Below are positions 25,745-35,473 of a stretch of 64,000 bases of DNA, in pieces (position 1 is the first letter of the stretch; every line of letters starts with the position of its first letter). Below the pieces are notes generated by a model. The model made no database searches. It was not told where the DNA came from and saw only the letters and a program-made list of their open reading frames with translations. The stretch lies in assembly GCF_009496005.1 (NCBI RefSeq), contig NZ_WIBF01000001.1, forward strand, positions 186,001 to 250,000. Direction: 5' to 3'. Source of the DNA: Tritonibacter litoralis. GTDB lineage: Bacteria; Pseudomonadota; Alphaproteobacteria; Rhodobacterales; Rhodobacteraceae. The position numbers were made by a program, and so were the translations under genes.

Positions 25745-26440
25745 TTAGTAGCTGCGGATGAGGCCCACCAGACGACCCTGAATACGCACCATATGAGAGG
25801 GGTATTTCTGTGTCGGATAGGCGGGGTTCTCCGCCTCAAGCGAGATCTGATCGCCGGTGCGGTAGAAGCGTTTCAGAGTTGCTTCCTGATCTTCGACAAG
25901 AGCCACGACGATATCACCGTTATCCGCGTGCGAGGTTTCGCGGATAACCACGATGTCGCCATCGTTGATGCCCGCGTTGACCATCGAGTCGCCCTTAACC
26001 TCAAGCGCGAAATGCTGGGCGGTGGACGACAGCATCGCGGTCGGCACCGCCACCTGATGCGAAACCTCGCTGATGGCAGAAATCGGCACACCCGCCGCAA
26101 TACGCCCCATCACCGGCAGTTCAATCGCGCCCGCCATCATCTCATCCACCTTGGGGCGGGCGGGGGTGTCGGGCTTGCCGCCATCGACAACATCCAACTG
26201 CGGCGGCTGGACATCACCGCCCATGCTTTCCGGGAGTTTGATAATCTCAATCGCGCGGGCCCGATGGGCCAAACGTCGGATAAAGCCACGCTCTTCCAAA
26301 GCGGTGATCAACCGGTGGATCCCGGATTTGGACCGCAAATCTAGCGCCACCTTCATTTCATCAAAGCTTGGGGGAACCCCGTCCCGCTGGAGGCGTTTGT
26401 GAATAAAGTCCAACAAATCCAACTGCTTCTTGGTGAGCAT
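25745..26440 (-). CDS. lexA: LexA repressor
   Basis: A 231-residue SOS repressor. The N-terminal winged helix-turn-helix (1-65) contains [32 protein letters not shown]. The self-cleavage Ala-Gly bond lies in GRIAAGVPI. The catalytic serine is in [10 protein letters not shown] and the lysine in EATLKRFY. The linker with a Pro-rich stretch is longer than in E. coli, as usual for Alphaproteobacteria. An SOS box of the GTTC-N7-GTTC type overlaps its promoter, indicating autoregulation. The gene is convergent with comEC, nearly touching it. Confidence 0.97.
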   Translation of the reverse strand: MLTKKQLDLLDFIHKRLQRDGVPPSFDEMKVALDLRSKSGIHRLITALEERGFIRRLAHRARAIEIIKLPESMGGDVQPPQLDVVDGGKPDTPARPKVDEMMAGAIELPVMGRIAAGVPISAISEVSHQVAVPTAMLSSTAQHFALEVKGDSMVNAGINDGDIVVIRETSHADNGDIVVALVEDQEATLKRFYRTGDQISLEAENPAYPTQKYPSHMVRIQGRLVGLIRSY

Positions 26441-26484
26441 GCGGGCCTCGCCTGTTTGTCTGTTGTGTGTCCGTGTCTCATTTT

Positions 26485-26499
26485 GTTCTACGCATGTTC
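26485..26499. promoter_or_regulatory. LexA operator (SOS box) at the lexA promoter
   Basis: GTTCTACGCATGTTC matches the alphaproteobacterial SOS box GTTC-N7-GTTC exactly. On the minus strand a -35 TTGACA (26513-26508) and a -10 TAGAAC (26490-26485) are 17 bases apart, so the box covers the -10 and LexA binding would block the promoter. Confidence 0.85.
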
Positions 26500-26534
26500 C
26501 TGTTTTGTGTCAACCGTTCTCCTGTGGATAAACC

Positions 26535-26560
26535 AAAAAACCGCCCCCAAAGGGACGGTT
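26535..26560 (-). terminator. Terminator of the trpGD-ung-trpC-moaC-moeA operon
   Basis: On the minus strand, AACCGTCCC and GGGGGCGGTT form a stem with one mismatch, followed by a run of six T residues. It lies about 25 bases after the moeA stop and before the lexA promoter. Confidence 0.7.
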
Positions 26561-26584
26561 TGGCAACGGGTTACGGAGTTTCAC

Positions 26585-27754
26585 TTAGCCCAGCGGCATA
26601 TATTCCACGGTCTCACCTGCGTCGCGGGCCGTGTCATGCGGTGGACGGATCAACAGCGCATTGGCGCTGGCCAGAACCGATAGAAGGGCGCTGTCCTGGT
26701 TCGGGCAGGGCGTAATCCCCTCGGGCGACAGGATTGCGCGCATGTAATGGGCACGAGGGCCATTGTCAGACAGGGGTTCCAAAAGAGGGGCTGATTTGAC
26801 CGTTGCCGCAATCGGAAGACCCAGCATGCGATGAACCACAGGTGCCAGGAACACATGGCCGCAGACCATGGCCGACACCGGATTGCCGGGCAGGCCGATC
26901 ATGGCGGCATCGCCCATTCGTCCGCCCATCAACGGTTTTCCGGGGCGCATGGCAACCTTGTAGAAGGACTGCTCCAACCCCAGTTCCTGCGCCACGTGCC
27001 CCACAAGATCATGATCGCCGACCGAGGCACCGCCAATGGTCACCACCAGATCCGCGCCATCCGCAAGGCCAAAGGCCGCCCGCAGCGCGGGTTTATCATC
27101 GCGGGCAATCGGCAACATACGGACCGAGGCACCGATCTCTTCCAACAGGGCCTTCAGGCCAAAGGTGTTGGAGGCAATGATTTGATCCGGACCGGGGGTT
27201 TCGCCGGGCATCACCAGCTCATCCCCGGTGGACATCAGCGCAATGTCAGGCTTGCGGCGCACCGGAACCGTGGCGATGTTCATCGCCGCGAGCAGCGCAA
27301 TATCCGCCGGCGCCAGACGTTTTGGGGCCGCCACCACATCGCCGATTTTGAAATCGCCGCCCGCAGGGCGAATGTTATCGCCGCCGGGTTGGTCCATGAT
27401 GGTGATCAGATTGCCCTTGCGGTCCACGTCTTCCTGAATGACCACAAAACTGGCACCCTCAGGCACCGGCGCGCCGGTAAAGATCCGAACCGCCTGACCC
27501 GCGCCGACACGGCCCGGAAACCCATGGCCTGCGGCGGCTTCGCCGATGACCTTGAACATGGCGTGCAGCTCAACCTCGGCCTTGTTCACCGCATAGCCAT
27601 CCATCGCCGAGGCCGCAAACGGGGGTTGGTCGCGATTGGCGGTCAGATCCTCGGCCAACACCCGCCCTGCAGCCTCAGCCAGGGGGACATGTTCAACCTC
27701 AAGCGGGGTGACCAGATCAAGCAGGTGGTCCAGAGCTTCGCTGACGGGGATCAT
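26585..27754 (-). CDS. moeA: Molybdopterin molybdenumtransferase MoeA
   Basis: A 389-residue enzyme that inserts molybdate into adenylylated molybdopterin. The N-terminal domain has RDQPPFAASAMDGYAV. The MoCF-like central domain includes STGDELVMPGETPGPDQIIASN and TIGGASVGDHDLVG. The C-terminal domain ends with HYMRAILSPEG. Its ATG follows directly on the moaC stop codon (no gap), so the pair is translated together. The terminator downstream ends the operon. Confidence 0.95.
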   Translation of the reverse strand: MIPVSEALDHLLDLVTPLEVEHVPLAEAAGRVLAEDLTANRDQPPFAASAMDGYAVNKAEVELHAMFKVIGEAAAGHGFPGRVGAGQAVRIFTGAPVPEGASFVVIQEDVDRKGNLITIMDQPGGDNIRPAGGDFKIGDVVAAPKRLAPADIALLAAMNIATVPVRRKPDIALMSTGDELVMPGETPGPDQIIASNTFGLKALLEEIGASVRMLPIARDDKPALRAAFGLADGADLVVTIGGASVGDHDLVGHVAQELGLEQSFYKVAMRPGKPLMGGRMGDAAMIGLPGNPVSAMVCGHVFLAPVVHRMLGLPIAATVKSAPLLEPLSDNGPRAHYMRAILSPEGITPCPNQDSALLSVLASANALLIRPPHDTARDAGETVEYMPLG

Positions 27755-28225
27755 TTACGCCTCGTACCGTCCTGATTTGCCGCCATCTTTCAACGTAACG
27801 CGCACGCCGCCGATTTCCATGGCTTTGTCGGCGGCCTTGCACATGTCATAGACCGTCAGTGCGGCGGTGGAGACGGCGGTGAGTGCTTCCATCTCGACCC
27901 CGGTTTGGCCGGTTGTTTTGACGGTAGCCGCGATGTGCACACCGGGCAGGTCGGGATCAAGGGTCAGCTCGACCGCGACTTTTGTCACCGGCAACGGGTG
28001 ACACAGCGGGATCAGATCGGGGGTCTTCTTGGCCCCCATAATGCCAGCCAGACGCGCAACCCCCAGAACGTCGCCCTTTTTGGCGCGCCCGTCCGAGATG
28101 ATGTCAAAGGTCGCCTGGGCCATTTTGACAAATCCCTCGGCGGTGGCGATACGCGATGTCACCGCCTTGTCTGAGACATCCACCATATGGGCGTCGCCCT
28201 TTTGATCGAAGTGGGTCAAAGCCAT
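27755..28225 (-). CDS. moaC: Cyclic pyranopterin monophosphate synthase MoaC
   Basis: A 156-residue enzyme in the first stage of molybdenum cofactor synthesis, acting after MoaA. The signatures [18 protein letters not shown] near the start, [13 protein letters not shown] and [23 protein letters not shown] are complete. It sits between trpC (3-base gap) and moeA (directly adjoining), so it belongs to the trp-mo operon; this trpC-moaC-moeA order recurs in Alphaproteobacteria. Confidence 0.97.
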   Translation of the reverse strand: MALTHFDQKGDAHMVDVSDKAVTSRIATAEGFVKMAQATFDIISDGRAKKGDVLGVARLAGIMGAKKTPDLIPLCHPLPVTKVAVELTLDPDLPGVHIAATVKTTGQTGVEMEALTAVSTAALTVYDMCKAADKAMEIGGVRVTLKDGGKSGRYEA

Positions 28226-28228
28226 GGA

Positions 28229-29038
28229 TTACGCTCCGGGTTGGGCGGGATTTGCCAGCAGATCATGGGTTGCTTTGGCCACATCCTCCTGACGCATCAG
28301 GCTTTCACCGATCAGGAAGCTGCGCGCGCCATAACGCGACATATCCGCCAGATCCGCTGGCGTAAACAACCCGCTTTCGCAGACGATGGTGCGGTCGGCG
28401 GGTACTTGTTTTGACAGGGTGCGCGTGGTGTCCAGCGTTGTCTCAAAGGTTTTCAGATTGCGGTTGTTGATCCCCATCAGGGGAGATTTCAGTTCGCAGG
28501 CGCGTTCCAGCTCTTCGGCGTTATGCACCTCCAGCAGCACATCCATTCCCCATTCAAAGGCGCAGGCTTCCAGTTCGGCCGCTTGGGCGTCTGACACGGA
28601 TGCCAGAATGATCAGGATACAATCCGCATTCAGCGCGCGGGCCTCTGCCACCTGATAGGTGTCATACATAAAGTCCTTGCGCAGCGCGGGCAGGGAACAG
28701 GCGGCACGTGCATTGACCAAGAATTCTTTGGCACCCTGAAAACTGGGCGTGTCGGTCAGAACCGACAGGCAGGTTGCGCCACCGGCCTCGTAGGCCTGGG
28801 CAATGGCGACGGGATCAAAATCCGGACGGATGAGCCCTTTGGACGGGCTGGCTTTCTTGACCTCGGCGATCAGACCATAGCCCTGGCGACTGGCGGTGAT
28901 CAGACGATCTGCAAAGCCTCGCACCGGGTCGGCGGCGTGGGCCTCGGCCTCTACTTCAGCCAGTGGTTTGGCCGCTTTGTCGGCGGCGACTTCCTCAAGC
29001 TTATAGGCTTTGATCTTGTCGAGCACATTTTCAGTCAT
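28229..29038 (-). CDS. trpC: Indole-3-glycerol phosphate synthase
   Basis: A 269-residue TIM-barrel enzyme of tryptophan synthesis that closes the indole ring. Catalytic lysines are in [10 protein letters not shown] and LRKDFMYD. The substrate-binding [10 protein letters not shown], the glutamate-serine pair CESGL and the phosphate loop FLIGESLM are present. It is monofunctional, not fused to TrpF. It lies 16 bases downstream of ung and 3 bases upstream of moaC. Confidence 0.97.
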   Translation of the reverse strand: MTENVLDKIKAYKLEEVAADKAAKPLAEVEAEAHAADPVRGFADRLITASRQGYGLIAEVKKASPSKGLIRPDFDPVAIAQAYEAGGATCLSVLTDTPSFQGAKEFLVNARAACSLPALRKDFMYDTYQVAEARALNADCILIILASVSDAQAAELEACAFEWGMDVLLEVHNAEELERACELKSPLMGINNRNLKTFETTLDTTRTLSKQVPADRTIVCESGLFTPADLADMSRYGARSFLIGESLMRQEDVAKATHDLLANPAQPGA

Positions 29039-29054
29039 GGCGCGGCCTTTCGGA

Positions 29055-29705
29055 TTATTGGCTCCAGTCGATGGGCGGGTGCCCCTGTTGGGTAAGCCAG
29101 TCGTTCACATTTGAAAAGGGGCGAGAGCCGAAAAAGCCGCGCCGGGCCGAAAGCGGCGAGGGATGTGCGGATTTCAGGATCAGGTGGGTGTCGCCCTGGA
29201 TGAATTTTGCGAGCTTTTGTGCCGTGTTACCCCAGAGAATGAAAGCGGTGGGGCGGGCTGAGCATTGCTCCAGTATCTGATGCACCAAAGGAGCCCAGCC
29301 GAGCCGTTTGTGACCATCTGCCTCACCTGCAGGAACCGAGAGCGCGGTGTTGAGCAACAGGACGCCTTGTTTTGCCCAGCCGCGTAGATCTCCGTTTGGA
29401 CGTGAGATGTTAAGGTCCGCCTCTAGCTCTTTGTGAATATTGGACAAGGAGCGCGGCAAGGGACGCACATTCGGTTCAACCGAAAAGGCAAGACCATGGG
29501 CGTGGCCCGGTGTCGGATAGGGGTCCTGGCCAAGAATAACCACATGCGTATCAGCGGGCGACGTGAGGTCCAGCGCGGCAAAGCGCTGCGCATTTGGCGG
29601 CAGGATCTGGCGCGTCTCTGCGTCGAGTTCGGACTGAATGCGGGGCCAGTCTGATTTAAAAAACGGCAGATGGGACCAGGCGGCGGGAAGGCTGTGGGAT
29701 GTCAT
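29055..29705 (-). CDS. ung: Uracil-DNA glycosylase, family 1
   Basis: A 216-residue enzyme that removes uracil from DNA. Motif [19 protein letters not shown], carries the catalytic aspartate, with the usual histidine after PY replaced by proline. Motif [15 protein letters not shown], carries the catalytic histidine and the minor-groove intercalation loop. ILWGNTAQK is also typical. It is placed between trpD and trpC on the same strand, an unusual insertion in a tryptophan operon. Confidence 0.95.
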   Translation of the reverse strand: MTSHSLPAAWSHLPFFKSDWPRIQSELDAETRQILPPNAQRFAALDLTSPADTHVVILGQDPYPTPGHAHGLAFSVEPNVRPLPRSLSNIHKELEADLNISRPNGDLRGWAKQGVLLLNTALSVPAGEADGHKRLGWAPLVHQILEQCSARPTAFILWGNTAQKLAKFIQGDTHLILKSAHPSPLSARRGFFGSRPFSNVNDWLTQQGHPPIDWSQ

Positions 29706-29756
29706 TGGAACGATGATCTCTCCCCTGCGGATGGACGCATCTGCAGGGGATCTGGA

Positions 29757-30770
29757 TTAACCTGTGGTCAGGGCTGCCAAGGCTTCAACCTTGGCTTTGG
29801 CGGCACCGCTGTCGATGCTTTCGCGTGCCATTTCTGCGCCTTGCGTCAAAGAGCTCGCCTTGTCCGCCACCACCAACGCGGCTGCTGTGTTCAACACAAC
29901 AGCGTCGCGATAGGCCGAAGCCTCGCCTGCCAGAAGCGCGCGGAAGGCAACCGCGTTTTCTTCGGGCGTGCCGCCGATGATTGCCTCAAACGGATGTACG
30001 GGAAGGCCAGCATCCTCAGGGTGGATTTCAAATTCCCGCACCGCGCCGTCTTCGACCGCAGCAACCCAAGAGGTGCCGGTGATCGTCAGCTCATCCGTGC
30101 CGTCGGAGCCATGCACCAGCCAAGCCTTTTCCGAGCCAAGCGCCAGAAGCGTGTCCGCCATGGGACGGATCAGATCCTTGGTGAACGCACCGGTCAGCTG
30201 GCGGGTCACACCGGCGGGATTGGTGAGCGGGCCGAGAATGTTGAAAATCGTCCGCGTGCCAAGTTCCTGCCGGGTTGGCATGACGTGGGCCACAGCCGGG
30301 TGGTGAACCGGCGCCATCAAGAAGCCGATTCCGACCTCGTTGATTGCACGTTCCATCACAGAAGCGCCCGCCATCACGTTGATTCCCATTTGAGATTGCA
30401 GATCGGCGGTGCCAGATTTCGAGGACAGGTTTCTGTTGCCATGCTTGGCAACAACAACTCCTGCGCCAGCAGCGACAAACGCAGTCGCCGTCGAGATGTT
30501 CAGGGTGTTTTTACCATCACCGCCGGTGCCAACAATGTCCATCGCGCCCTTGGGGGCGGTTACGGCGTTGCATTTGGCGCGCATGACGGCAGCGGCAGCG
30601 GCGTATTCTTCAACCGTTTCCCCGCGGGTGCGCAGGGCCATCAGCAATCCACCAATCTGGCTGGGGGTTGCTTCGCCCTCAAACAAAATACCAAAGGCCT
30701 GTTCTGCCTCGGCGCGGGTAAGCGGGCGGTCGGCGGCGGCTCCGATCAGCGGTTTCAGCGCGTTACTCAT
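29757..30770 (-). CDS. trpD: Anthranilate phosphoribosyltransferase
   Basis: A 337-residue enzyme joining anthranilate to PRPP in tryptophan synthesis. The PRPP-binding motif [14 protein letters not shown] and the [17 protein letters not shown] block with basic anthranilate-contact residues are present. Its ATG overlaps the trpG stop (ATGA), so trpG and trpD are translationally coupled. The downstream gene is ung, 51 bases away. Confidence 0.97.
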   Translation of the reverse strand: MSNALKPLIGAAADRPLTRAEAEQAFGILFEGEATPSQIGGLLMALRTRGETVEEYAAAAAVMRAKCNAVTAPKGAMDIVGTGGDGKNTLNISTATAFVAAGAGVVVAKHGNRNLSSKSGTADLQSQMGINVMAGASVMERAINEVGIGFLMAPVHHPAVAHVMPTRQELGTRTIFNILGPLTNPAGVTRQLTGAFTKDLIRPMADTLLALGSEKAWLVHGSDGTDELTITGTSWVAAVEDGAVREFEIHPEDAGLPVHPFEAIIGGTPEENAVAFRALLAGEASAYRDAVVLNTAAALVVADKASSLTQGAEMARESIDSGAAKAKVEALAALTTG

Positions 30771-31348
30771 GCCGGGACTTTCATTTCGGACAGGAAGTTT
30801 TTCAGCAGTGCATGGCCATGTTCCGAGGCAATCGATTCCGGGTGGAATTGCACGCCGTGGATCGGTAGTTCCTTGTGCTGGAGGCCCATGATGGTGCCGT
30901 CTTCCAGCTCAGCCGTGATTTCCAGACACTCAGGCAGCGTTTCGCGTTCGACAATCAGAGAATGGTAACGTGTCGCCTCAAACGGGGAGGGCAGCCCGGC
31001 AAAGAGGCCAGTTCCCGAGTGCTTCATCGTGCCCATCTTGCCATGAACGATCTCATGGCAGCGAACCACATTGCCGCCAAAGGACTGACCAATGGTCTGA
31101 TGGCCCAGGCAAACCCCCATAAGCGGTGTACGGGTTTCGGCGGCGGCTTCGACCATGGCCAGACAAATGCCCGCCTGATCTGGGTCACAAGGGCCGGGCG
31201 ATAAAAGGATCGCGGCAGGGTTCAACGCCATGGCTTCCTGCACATCCAGCGCGTCGTTCCGATGCACCTGAACATCGGCCCCCAACTCTCCCAGATAATG
31301 GACGAGGTTGTAGGTAAAGGAATCGTAGTTGTCGATTAGCAGCAGCAT
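30767..31348 (-). CDS. trpG: Anthranilate synthase glutamine amidotransferase subunit
   Basis: A 193-residue class I glutamine amidotransferase that provides ammonia to TrpE. The start [21 protein letters not shown] (ATG ending at 31348) is the family N terminus, and the 21 further codons upstream are not needed. The catalytic cysteine lies in [12 protein letters not shown] and the histidine-glutamate pair in [13 protein letters not shown]. It is the first gene of the trpGD-ung-trpC-moaC-moeA operon, divergent from the YibQ-like gene. TrpE is encoded 5 kb away. Confidence 0.96.
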   Translation of the reverse strand: MLLLIDNYDSFTYNLVHYLGELGADVQVHRNDALDVQEAMALNPAAILLSPGPCDPDQAGICLAMVEAAAETRTPLMGVCLGHQTIGQSFGGNVVRCHEIVHGKMGTMKHSGTGLFAGLPSPFEATRYHSLIVERETLPECLEITAELEDGTIMGLQHKELPIHGVQFHPESIASEHGHALLKNFLSEMKVPA

Positions 31349-31541
31349 GGATGGCAGCCTCGTTTTTGGCTGGCGGGCAGGGGCCTCACCGCAGTATAGT
31401 CGTTCCAACATAAATGTTCAGGGATAGGCGGCAGCGTCAAGGGCAGTTCAGACTGTGAAAGCTGCATAAACGGTGCAAAGCCTGTAAAAAGGCTTTGTGG
31501 CCAGTCGACACCTTGGCCCAGTGACGAGAGGCATAAGAGCG

Positions 31542-33206
31542 ATGCGGGGATTTTTGGGAGGCGCTGCAATTGGCGCGTTGGTCTCAGGGCTTGGCGCGGC
31601 TCTGGCGTCTTTGGCGGTGCCATTGCCCCAGACGATTGAAGTGTCGAGCGAAAACCCGCCGGTAAGCGATGCTCCTGAGGTGGAGACACCGGTACCCGTT
31701 GAGCCGGTGTCCCGTGATGCCGATCTGGTGGAGGTTGTACCCGTTGCCCCAAAGGATGAGCCAAGCGGCGACAGTTTGGCGGCTTTGGATCCATCTGCTT
31801 TGGCGCCAGCCGCAAGGCCTGACATTGGTGGCGCGACGCAACAGCTGGAGACCGCAGTGCTGTCAACGCCGGTCACACCAGACGTGGGACAGGGCGCGAC
31901 AGAGCCTGTGTTGAACCTGGGCGCAGGCCTTGCCTCCCCAGATGCGCCGGTTCAGGACGCGCAGCCCGAAGTGGAAACCGCAGCGCCCGCGCCGCTTCCG
32001 CCGGAACCAGAACCGATTGATCCTGAGCCAACCGAGACTGAGGTGGTTGTCGGGGAGCTTGCCCCTGAGCCGCCGACCTCGGCAATTCAAGCCCCGGAGA
32101 CACAAGACCCTGAACCTGTGCGCCCAGAAGAAACAGAGGCGCAACCCGCGCCTGTTGAGGATGCTGTCGTAGAAGACGCCCCTGCGGCCCCGGATGAACC
32201 TGTTGATGCTGTGCCAGTCATCGTGGAAAATGACGTGCCCGCAATCCCACCCGCGCCCGAGACACAGCCGGTTGCACCGCAAATCGCCGTGACGTCCCCC
32301 GAGATCGCAGCGCCATCGTTGGGCGCGGGCTTGCCTGGCCTGACGCTGCCGCAAGTAACCGAACAACCAGCTGTTCGGACCCTGCCTGATACAGAAGGCG
32401 CGGCTCAGTCCGACGAAGCCGCAACAGAAAACCGCCCCCGAGTGGGCACGCCGGGTGTTCAATTGGGCACCGCTGATAACACATCGGACCAAGGCACGAC
32501 GTCCACCTCTGATGCAGACCTAAGTTTGCCTGCGTTTGTGCGCAATTCCGAAGAATTCATCGCGCTGGATGATCGCCCCTTGATGTCGATTGTTTTGTTG
32601 GATGAGGTGGACGGAACTGGTGCGGAGGCCTTGGAAGACTTCCCCTATCCGCTGAGCTTTGCGATTCGGGCGGATGATCCCAATGCCACAGCCAAGGTCC
32701 AAGCGCGGCGCGATGCCGGGTTTGAAGTGCTGATGCTGGTGGATCTGCCCCGTGATGCCGGGCCGAAAGAGGCCGAATCTGCAATGGAGCTTTGGACTCC
32801 GGCCATGCCGCTGGCGGTTGGGGTGCTGGAAGGGGTCGACACCGGCTTTCAGGGCAATCGCGCCTTGGCCGATCAGATGGCTGCAGTGGTGGCCGATTCA
32901 GGTTTGGGCTTGGTAACCCAAGCAAAAGGGCTGAATACGGTGCAGAAATTGGCCCAAAAAGACGGCGTGCCGTCGGGCGTGGTGTTTCGCGACTTTGACG
33001 GCGCCGGACAAGATCCGCGCGCGATCCGCCGTTTTCTGGATCAGGCTGCATTTCGTGCAGGCCAGGAAGGCGCGGTGATTATGCTGGGTCGTCTCAAACC
33101 AAACACGATTTCGGCATTGCTATTGTGGGGTCTGCAGGATCGCGCTAGCCGGGTGCAATTGGCCCCGGTGTCCGCAAGCCTCAAAACCGGTCTAAACACA
33201 CAATAA
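31542..33206 (+). CDS. Divergent polysaccharide deacetylase family protein (YibQ-like)
   Basis: A 554-residue protein with an N-terminal membrane anchor (about residues 3-25), a long Pro/Glu/Ala-rich low-complexity linker (about 30-330), and a C-terminal divergent polysaccharide deacetylase domain beginning near PLMSIVLLDEVDG and including GVVFRDFDG and GAVIMLGRLKPNTISALL. Family members are predicted periplasmic and of unknown substrate. The linker probably spans the wall space. The start ATG at 31542 is chosen because the hydrophobic anchor begins there; a GTG at 31497 is also in frame. It is divergent from trpG. Confidence 0.8.
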   Translation: MRGFLGGAAIGALVSGLGAALASLAVPLPQTIEVSSENPPVSDAPEVETPVPVEPVSRDADLVEVVPVAPKDEPSGDSLAALDPSALAPAARPDIGGATQQLETAVLSTPVTPDVGQGATEPVLNLGAGLASPDAPVQDAQPEVETAAPAPLPPEPEPIDPEPTETEVVVGELAPEPPTSAIQAPETQDPEPVRPEETEAQPAPVEDAVVEDAPAAPDEPVDAVPVIVENDVPAIPPAPETQPVAPQIAVTSPEIAAPSLGAGLPGLTLPQVTEQPAVRTLPDTEGAAQSDEAATENRPRVGTPGVQLGTADNTSDQGTTSTSDADLSLPAFVRNSEEFIALDDRPLMSIVLLDEVDGTGAEALEDFPYPLSFAIRADDPNATAKVQARRDAGFEVLMLVDLPRDAGPKEAESAMELWTPAMPLAVGVLEGVDTGFQGNRALADQMAAVVADSGLGLVTQAKGLNTVQKLAQKDGVPSGVVFRDFDGAGQDPRAIRRFLDQAAFRAGQEGAVIMLGRLKPNTISALLLWGLQDRASRVQLAPVSASLKTGLNTQ

Positions 33207-33305
33207 GGCAGGGTCATAACAGGTTTTGCCCGTTTTTATCCGCCGTGAATTGCCCCGGTCCAGACGCATCTGAGCCGGGCAAATTATCAACGTATTCTAG
33301 ACCGG

Positions 33306-33323
33306 ACGTCATAAAACTTTCGC
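33306..33323 (+). promoter_or_regulatory. Possible Pho box upstream of phoX
   Basis: ACGTCATAAAACTTTCGC resembles the PhoB consensus CTGTCATAWAWCTGTCAY with two direct half-sites separated by AAAA, with a few mismatches mainly in the second half-site. It ends about 52 bases before the phoX start. PhoB control of phoX is established in marine bacteria; this site is a reading by eye. Confidence 0.45.
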
Positions 33324-33375
33324 ACCCAAAGCTTAGGCCATCCCCACCTAGTTCACATTAGCCAGGGGAAGTAAA

Positions 33376-35253
33376 ATGGCCGATAAACGTGTAGATTTGT
33401 CGTGGGACGAGTGGGACGAATTGAACGACCCGCGCCCGAGTGAAAACGAGTTTGACCAAGTTGTTGAAGAAGCGCTGACCCGTCGTGGGTTCCTGAGCGG
33501 CATCGTCGCATTTGGTTCCGGCGCAGCTGTTATGGGCACCGGCGCTCTGCTGTCCTCTACAGCCGAAGCGGCCACCACCAGCCGTTTTGCGTTCAAGCCG
33601 ATCGAAATCGCGACCGACGCAACCGTACACGTTCCAGAAGGTTACACCTGGGACATCCTGACCCGCTGGGGTGATCCGCTGTTCTCGGATGCGCCAGAAT
33701 TCAGCCACGAGACCGGTGGTGACGCCGTGTCCGACCGCATCTTTGGTGAAAACACCGACGGCATGGAGCTGTTCGAGGTGGGTGACAAGCAGCTGATCGC
33801 TGTAAACCACGAATATCTGAACCCCAAGCTGAACCTGCCGAAAAACGAAGACGGCAAGCCGACATCCGCAGACGAAGTGAAAAAACTGCAGAACTTGCAG
33901 GGCGTCACCGTCATGGAAGTTGAAGAAACAGGTGACGGCTGGAAAGTTGTTCTGGACAGCGCGTATAACCGCCGCATCCACCACAACACACCGATGCGCA
34001 TCGCAGGTCCGGCAGCTGGTCACGACATGCTGAAAACCGCAGCGGATCCAGAAGGCATCGAAGTTCTGGGCACCATGAACAACTGTGGTTCCGGCAAGAC
34101 CCCTTGGGGCACTTACCTGACCTGTGAAGAGAACTTCAACGGCTACTTCGGCTCCACCGACGCAGCATTTGAACAAACGCCTGGTTTCAAGCGTTACGGC
34201 ATCAAAGGTGAGAGCCGTTACGACTATGAAAAATTCGACGAGCGTTATGACCTGTCGAAAAACCCGAACGAGCCGAACCGTTTTGGTTACATCGTTGAAA
34301 TCGACCCAACCAACCCCGACAGCAAGCCCGTTAAGCGCACCGCGCTGGGTCGTTTCAAGCACGAGAACGCCGAAGTCGTCATCGCAAAAGACGGCCGTAT
34401 CGTTGTCTATCTGGGCGACGACGAGCGTGGCGAATACCTGTACCGCTTTGTCTCCAAAGGCGTCTACCAGCCAGGTGGCGACACTGACAACCTGCTGGAT
34501 GAAGGCACATTGTATGTGGCCAAGTTCCACGCAGACGGCAAAGGCCGCTGGCTGCCGCTGACGCCGGAAACCACTGGCATGGATGAAGTTGAAATCTACA
34601 TCCACACCCGTATGGCAGCCTCTGCCGCAGGTGGCACCACTATGGACCGTCCTGAGTGGGTTGCAGCCAACCCGATCGCGGTTGAAGCCTATTGCGCGCT
34701 GACCAACAACAAAAACCGTGGCGTCAAGCCGAACGCTGGTGGCGACGACACTTCGCCAAACGCTGTTAACCCGCGTGAAGCCAACAACTATGGTCAAATC
34801 GTTCGCTGGACCCCTGCGGATGAAGACTATGCTGCCGACACCTTTGACTGGGATCTCTATGTCATGGCCGGCAACCCGAACGTGCACGGCGATGAATATG
34901 CGGGTTCCGCAAACATCCACCCGGGCAACATGTTCAACTCGCCCGATGGTATGGCGTTTGACACCGCAGGTCTGCTGTGGATCCAGACCGACGGTAACTT
35001 CAAAAACGAAGGCGATTTTGAAGGTCAGGGCAACAATCAAATGCTGGTTGGCGACCCTGTGACCGGCGAAATCGTACGCTTCATGACCGTGCCTTACGGC
35101 GCCGAAGTCACCGGCCTGTGCTGGTCTGCAGACCGTCGCTCGATGTTTGTTGGCATCCAGCACCCTGCGGCACCTTTCCCGGACGGCGAAGGCAAGCTGG
35201 CGCGTTCCTCCGTTGTGGTGGTCAAGCGTGAAGACGGCGGCCTGGTCGGCTAA
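33376..35253 (+). CDS. phoX: PhoX-type alkaline phosphatase
   Basis: A 625-residue secreted phosphatase of the PhoX (DUF839) family, which uses calcium and iron to release phosphate from organic esters. The Tat signal is clear: ALTRRGFLSG (about residues 34-43), a hydrophobic stretch, and a cleavage site near STAEAATTS. The signatures VNHEYLNP, GTYLTCEENFNGYFG and HENAEVVIAKDGRIVVYLGDDERGEYLYRF cover metal and phosphate sites. Codon use is strongly biased (CGT, GGT, AAC, CTG) compared with its neighbours, as expected for high expression. A Pho-box-like site precedes it and a terminator follows. Confidence 0.93.
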   Translation: MADKRVDLSWDEWDELNDPRPSENEFDQVVEEALTRRGFLSGIVAFGSGAAVMGTGALLSSTAEAATTSRFAFKPIEIATDATVHVPEGYTWDILTRWGDPLFSDAPEFSHETGGDAVSDRIFGENTDGMELFEVGDKQLIAVNHEYLNPKLNLPKNEDGKPTSADEVKKLQNLQGVTVMEVEETGDGWKVVLDSAYNRRIHHNTPMRIAGPAAGHDMLKTAADPEGIEVLGTMNNCGSGKTPWGTYLTCEENFNGYFGSTDAAFEQTPGFKRYGIKGESRYDYEKFDERYDLSKNPNEPNRFGYIVEIDPTNPDSKPVKRTALGRFKHENAEVVIAKDGRIVVYLGDDERGEYLYRFVSKGVYQPGGDTDNLLDEGTLYVAKFHADGKGRWLPLTPETTGMDEVEIYIHTRMAASAAGGTTMDRPEWVAANPIAVEAYCALTNNKNRGVKPNAGGDDTSPNAVNPREANNYGQIVRWTPADEDYAADTFDWDLYVMAGNPNVHGDEYAGSANIHPGNMFNSPDGMAFDTAGLLWIQTDGNFKNEGDFEGQGNNQMLVGDPVTGEIVRFMTVPYGAEVTGLCWSADRRSMFVGIQHPAAPFPDGEGKLARSSVVVVKREDGGLVG

Positions 35254-35279
35254 GCCACTTTTGCTTCAAGGAAAAAACG

Positions 35280-35307
35280 GCGCGTCCCCAGTGGGGCGCG
35301 CTTTTTT
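35280..35307 (+). terminator. Terminator of phoX
   Basis: The stem GCGCG-CCCC / GGGGCGCGC with one bulged T is followed by six T residues, 26 bases after the phoX stop. Confidence 0.8.
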
Positions 35308-35473
35308 GTGAGAGTACGCGTGCCAAGGGCAGTTCGTTGCGCCGTAACTGGACCTCGGAACATTTAACCCGGCTGATCTGCGCGACACAAATGTCTGCCT
35401 GCCACCAAAATGTGAGAATTGCGACAACTGCGCCGTGGTATTCTCGGACCCAGTCAAACCGGGAGAGGCTGCA

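Noticed and set aside
33358-35163. 601-codon minus-strand frame opposite phoX
   Set aside because: Open because of the strong codon bias of phoX; no domain.
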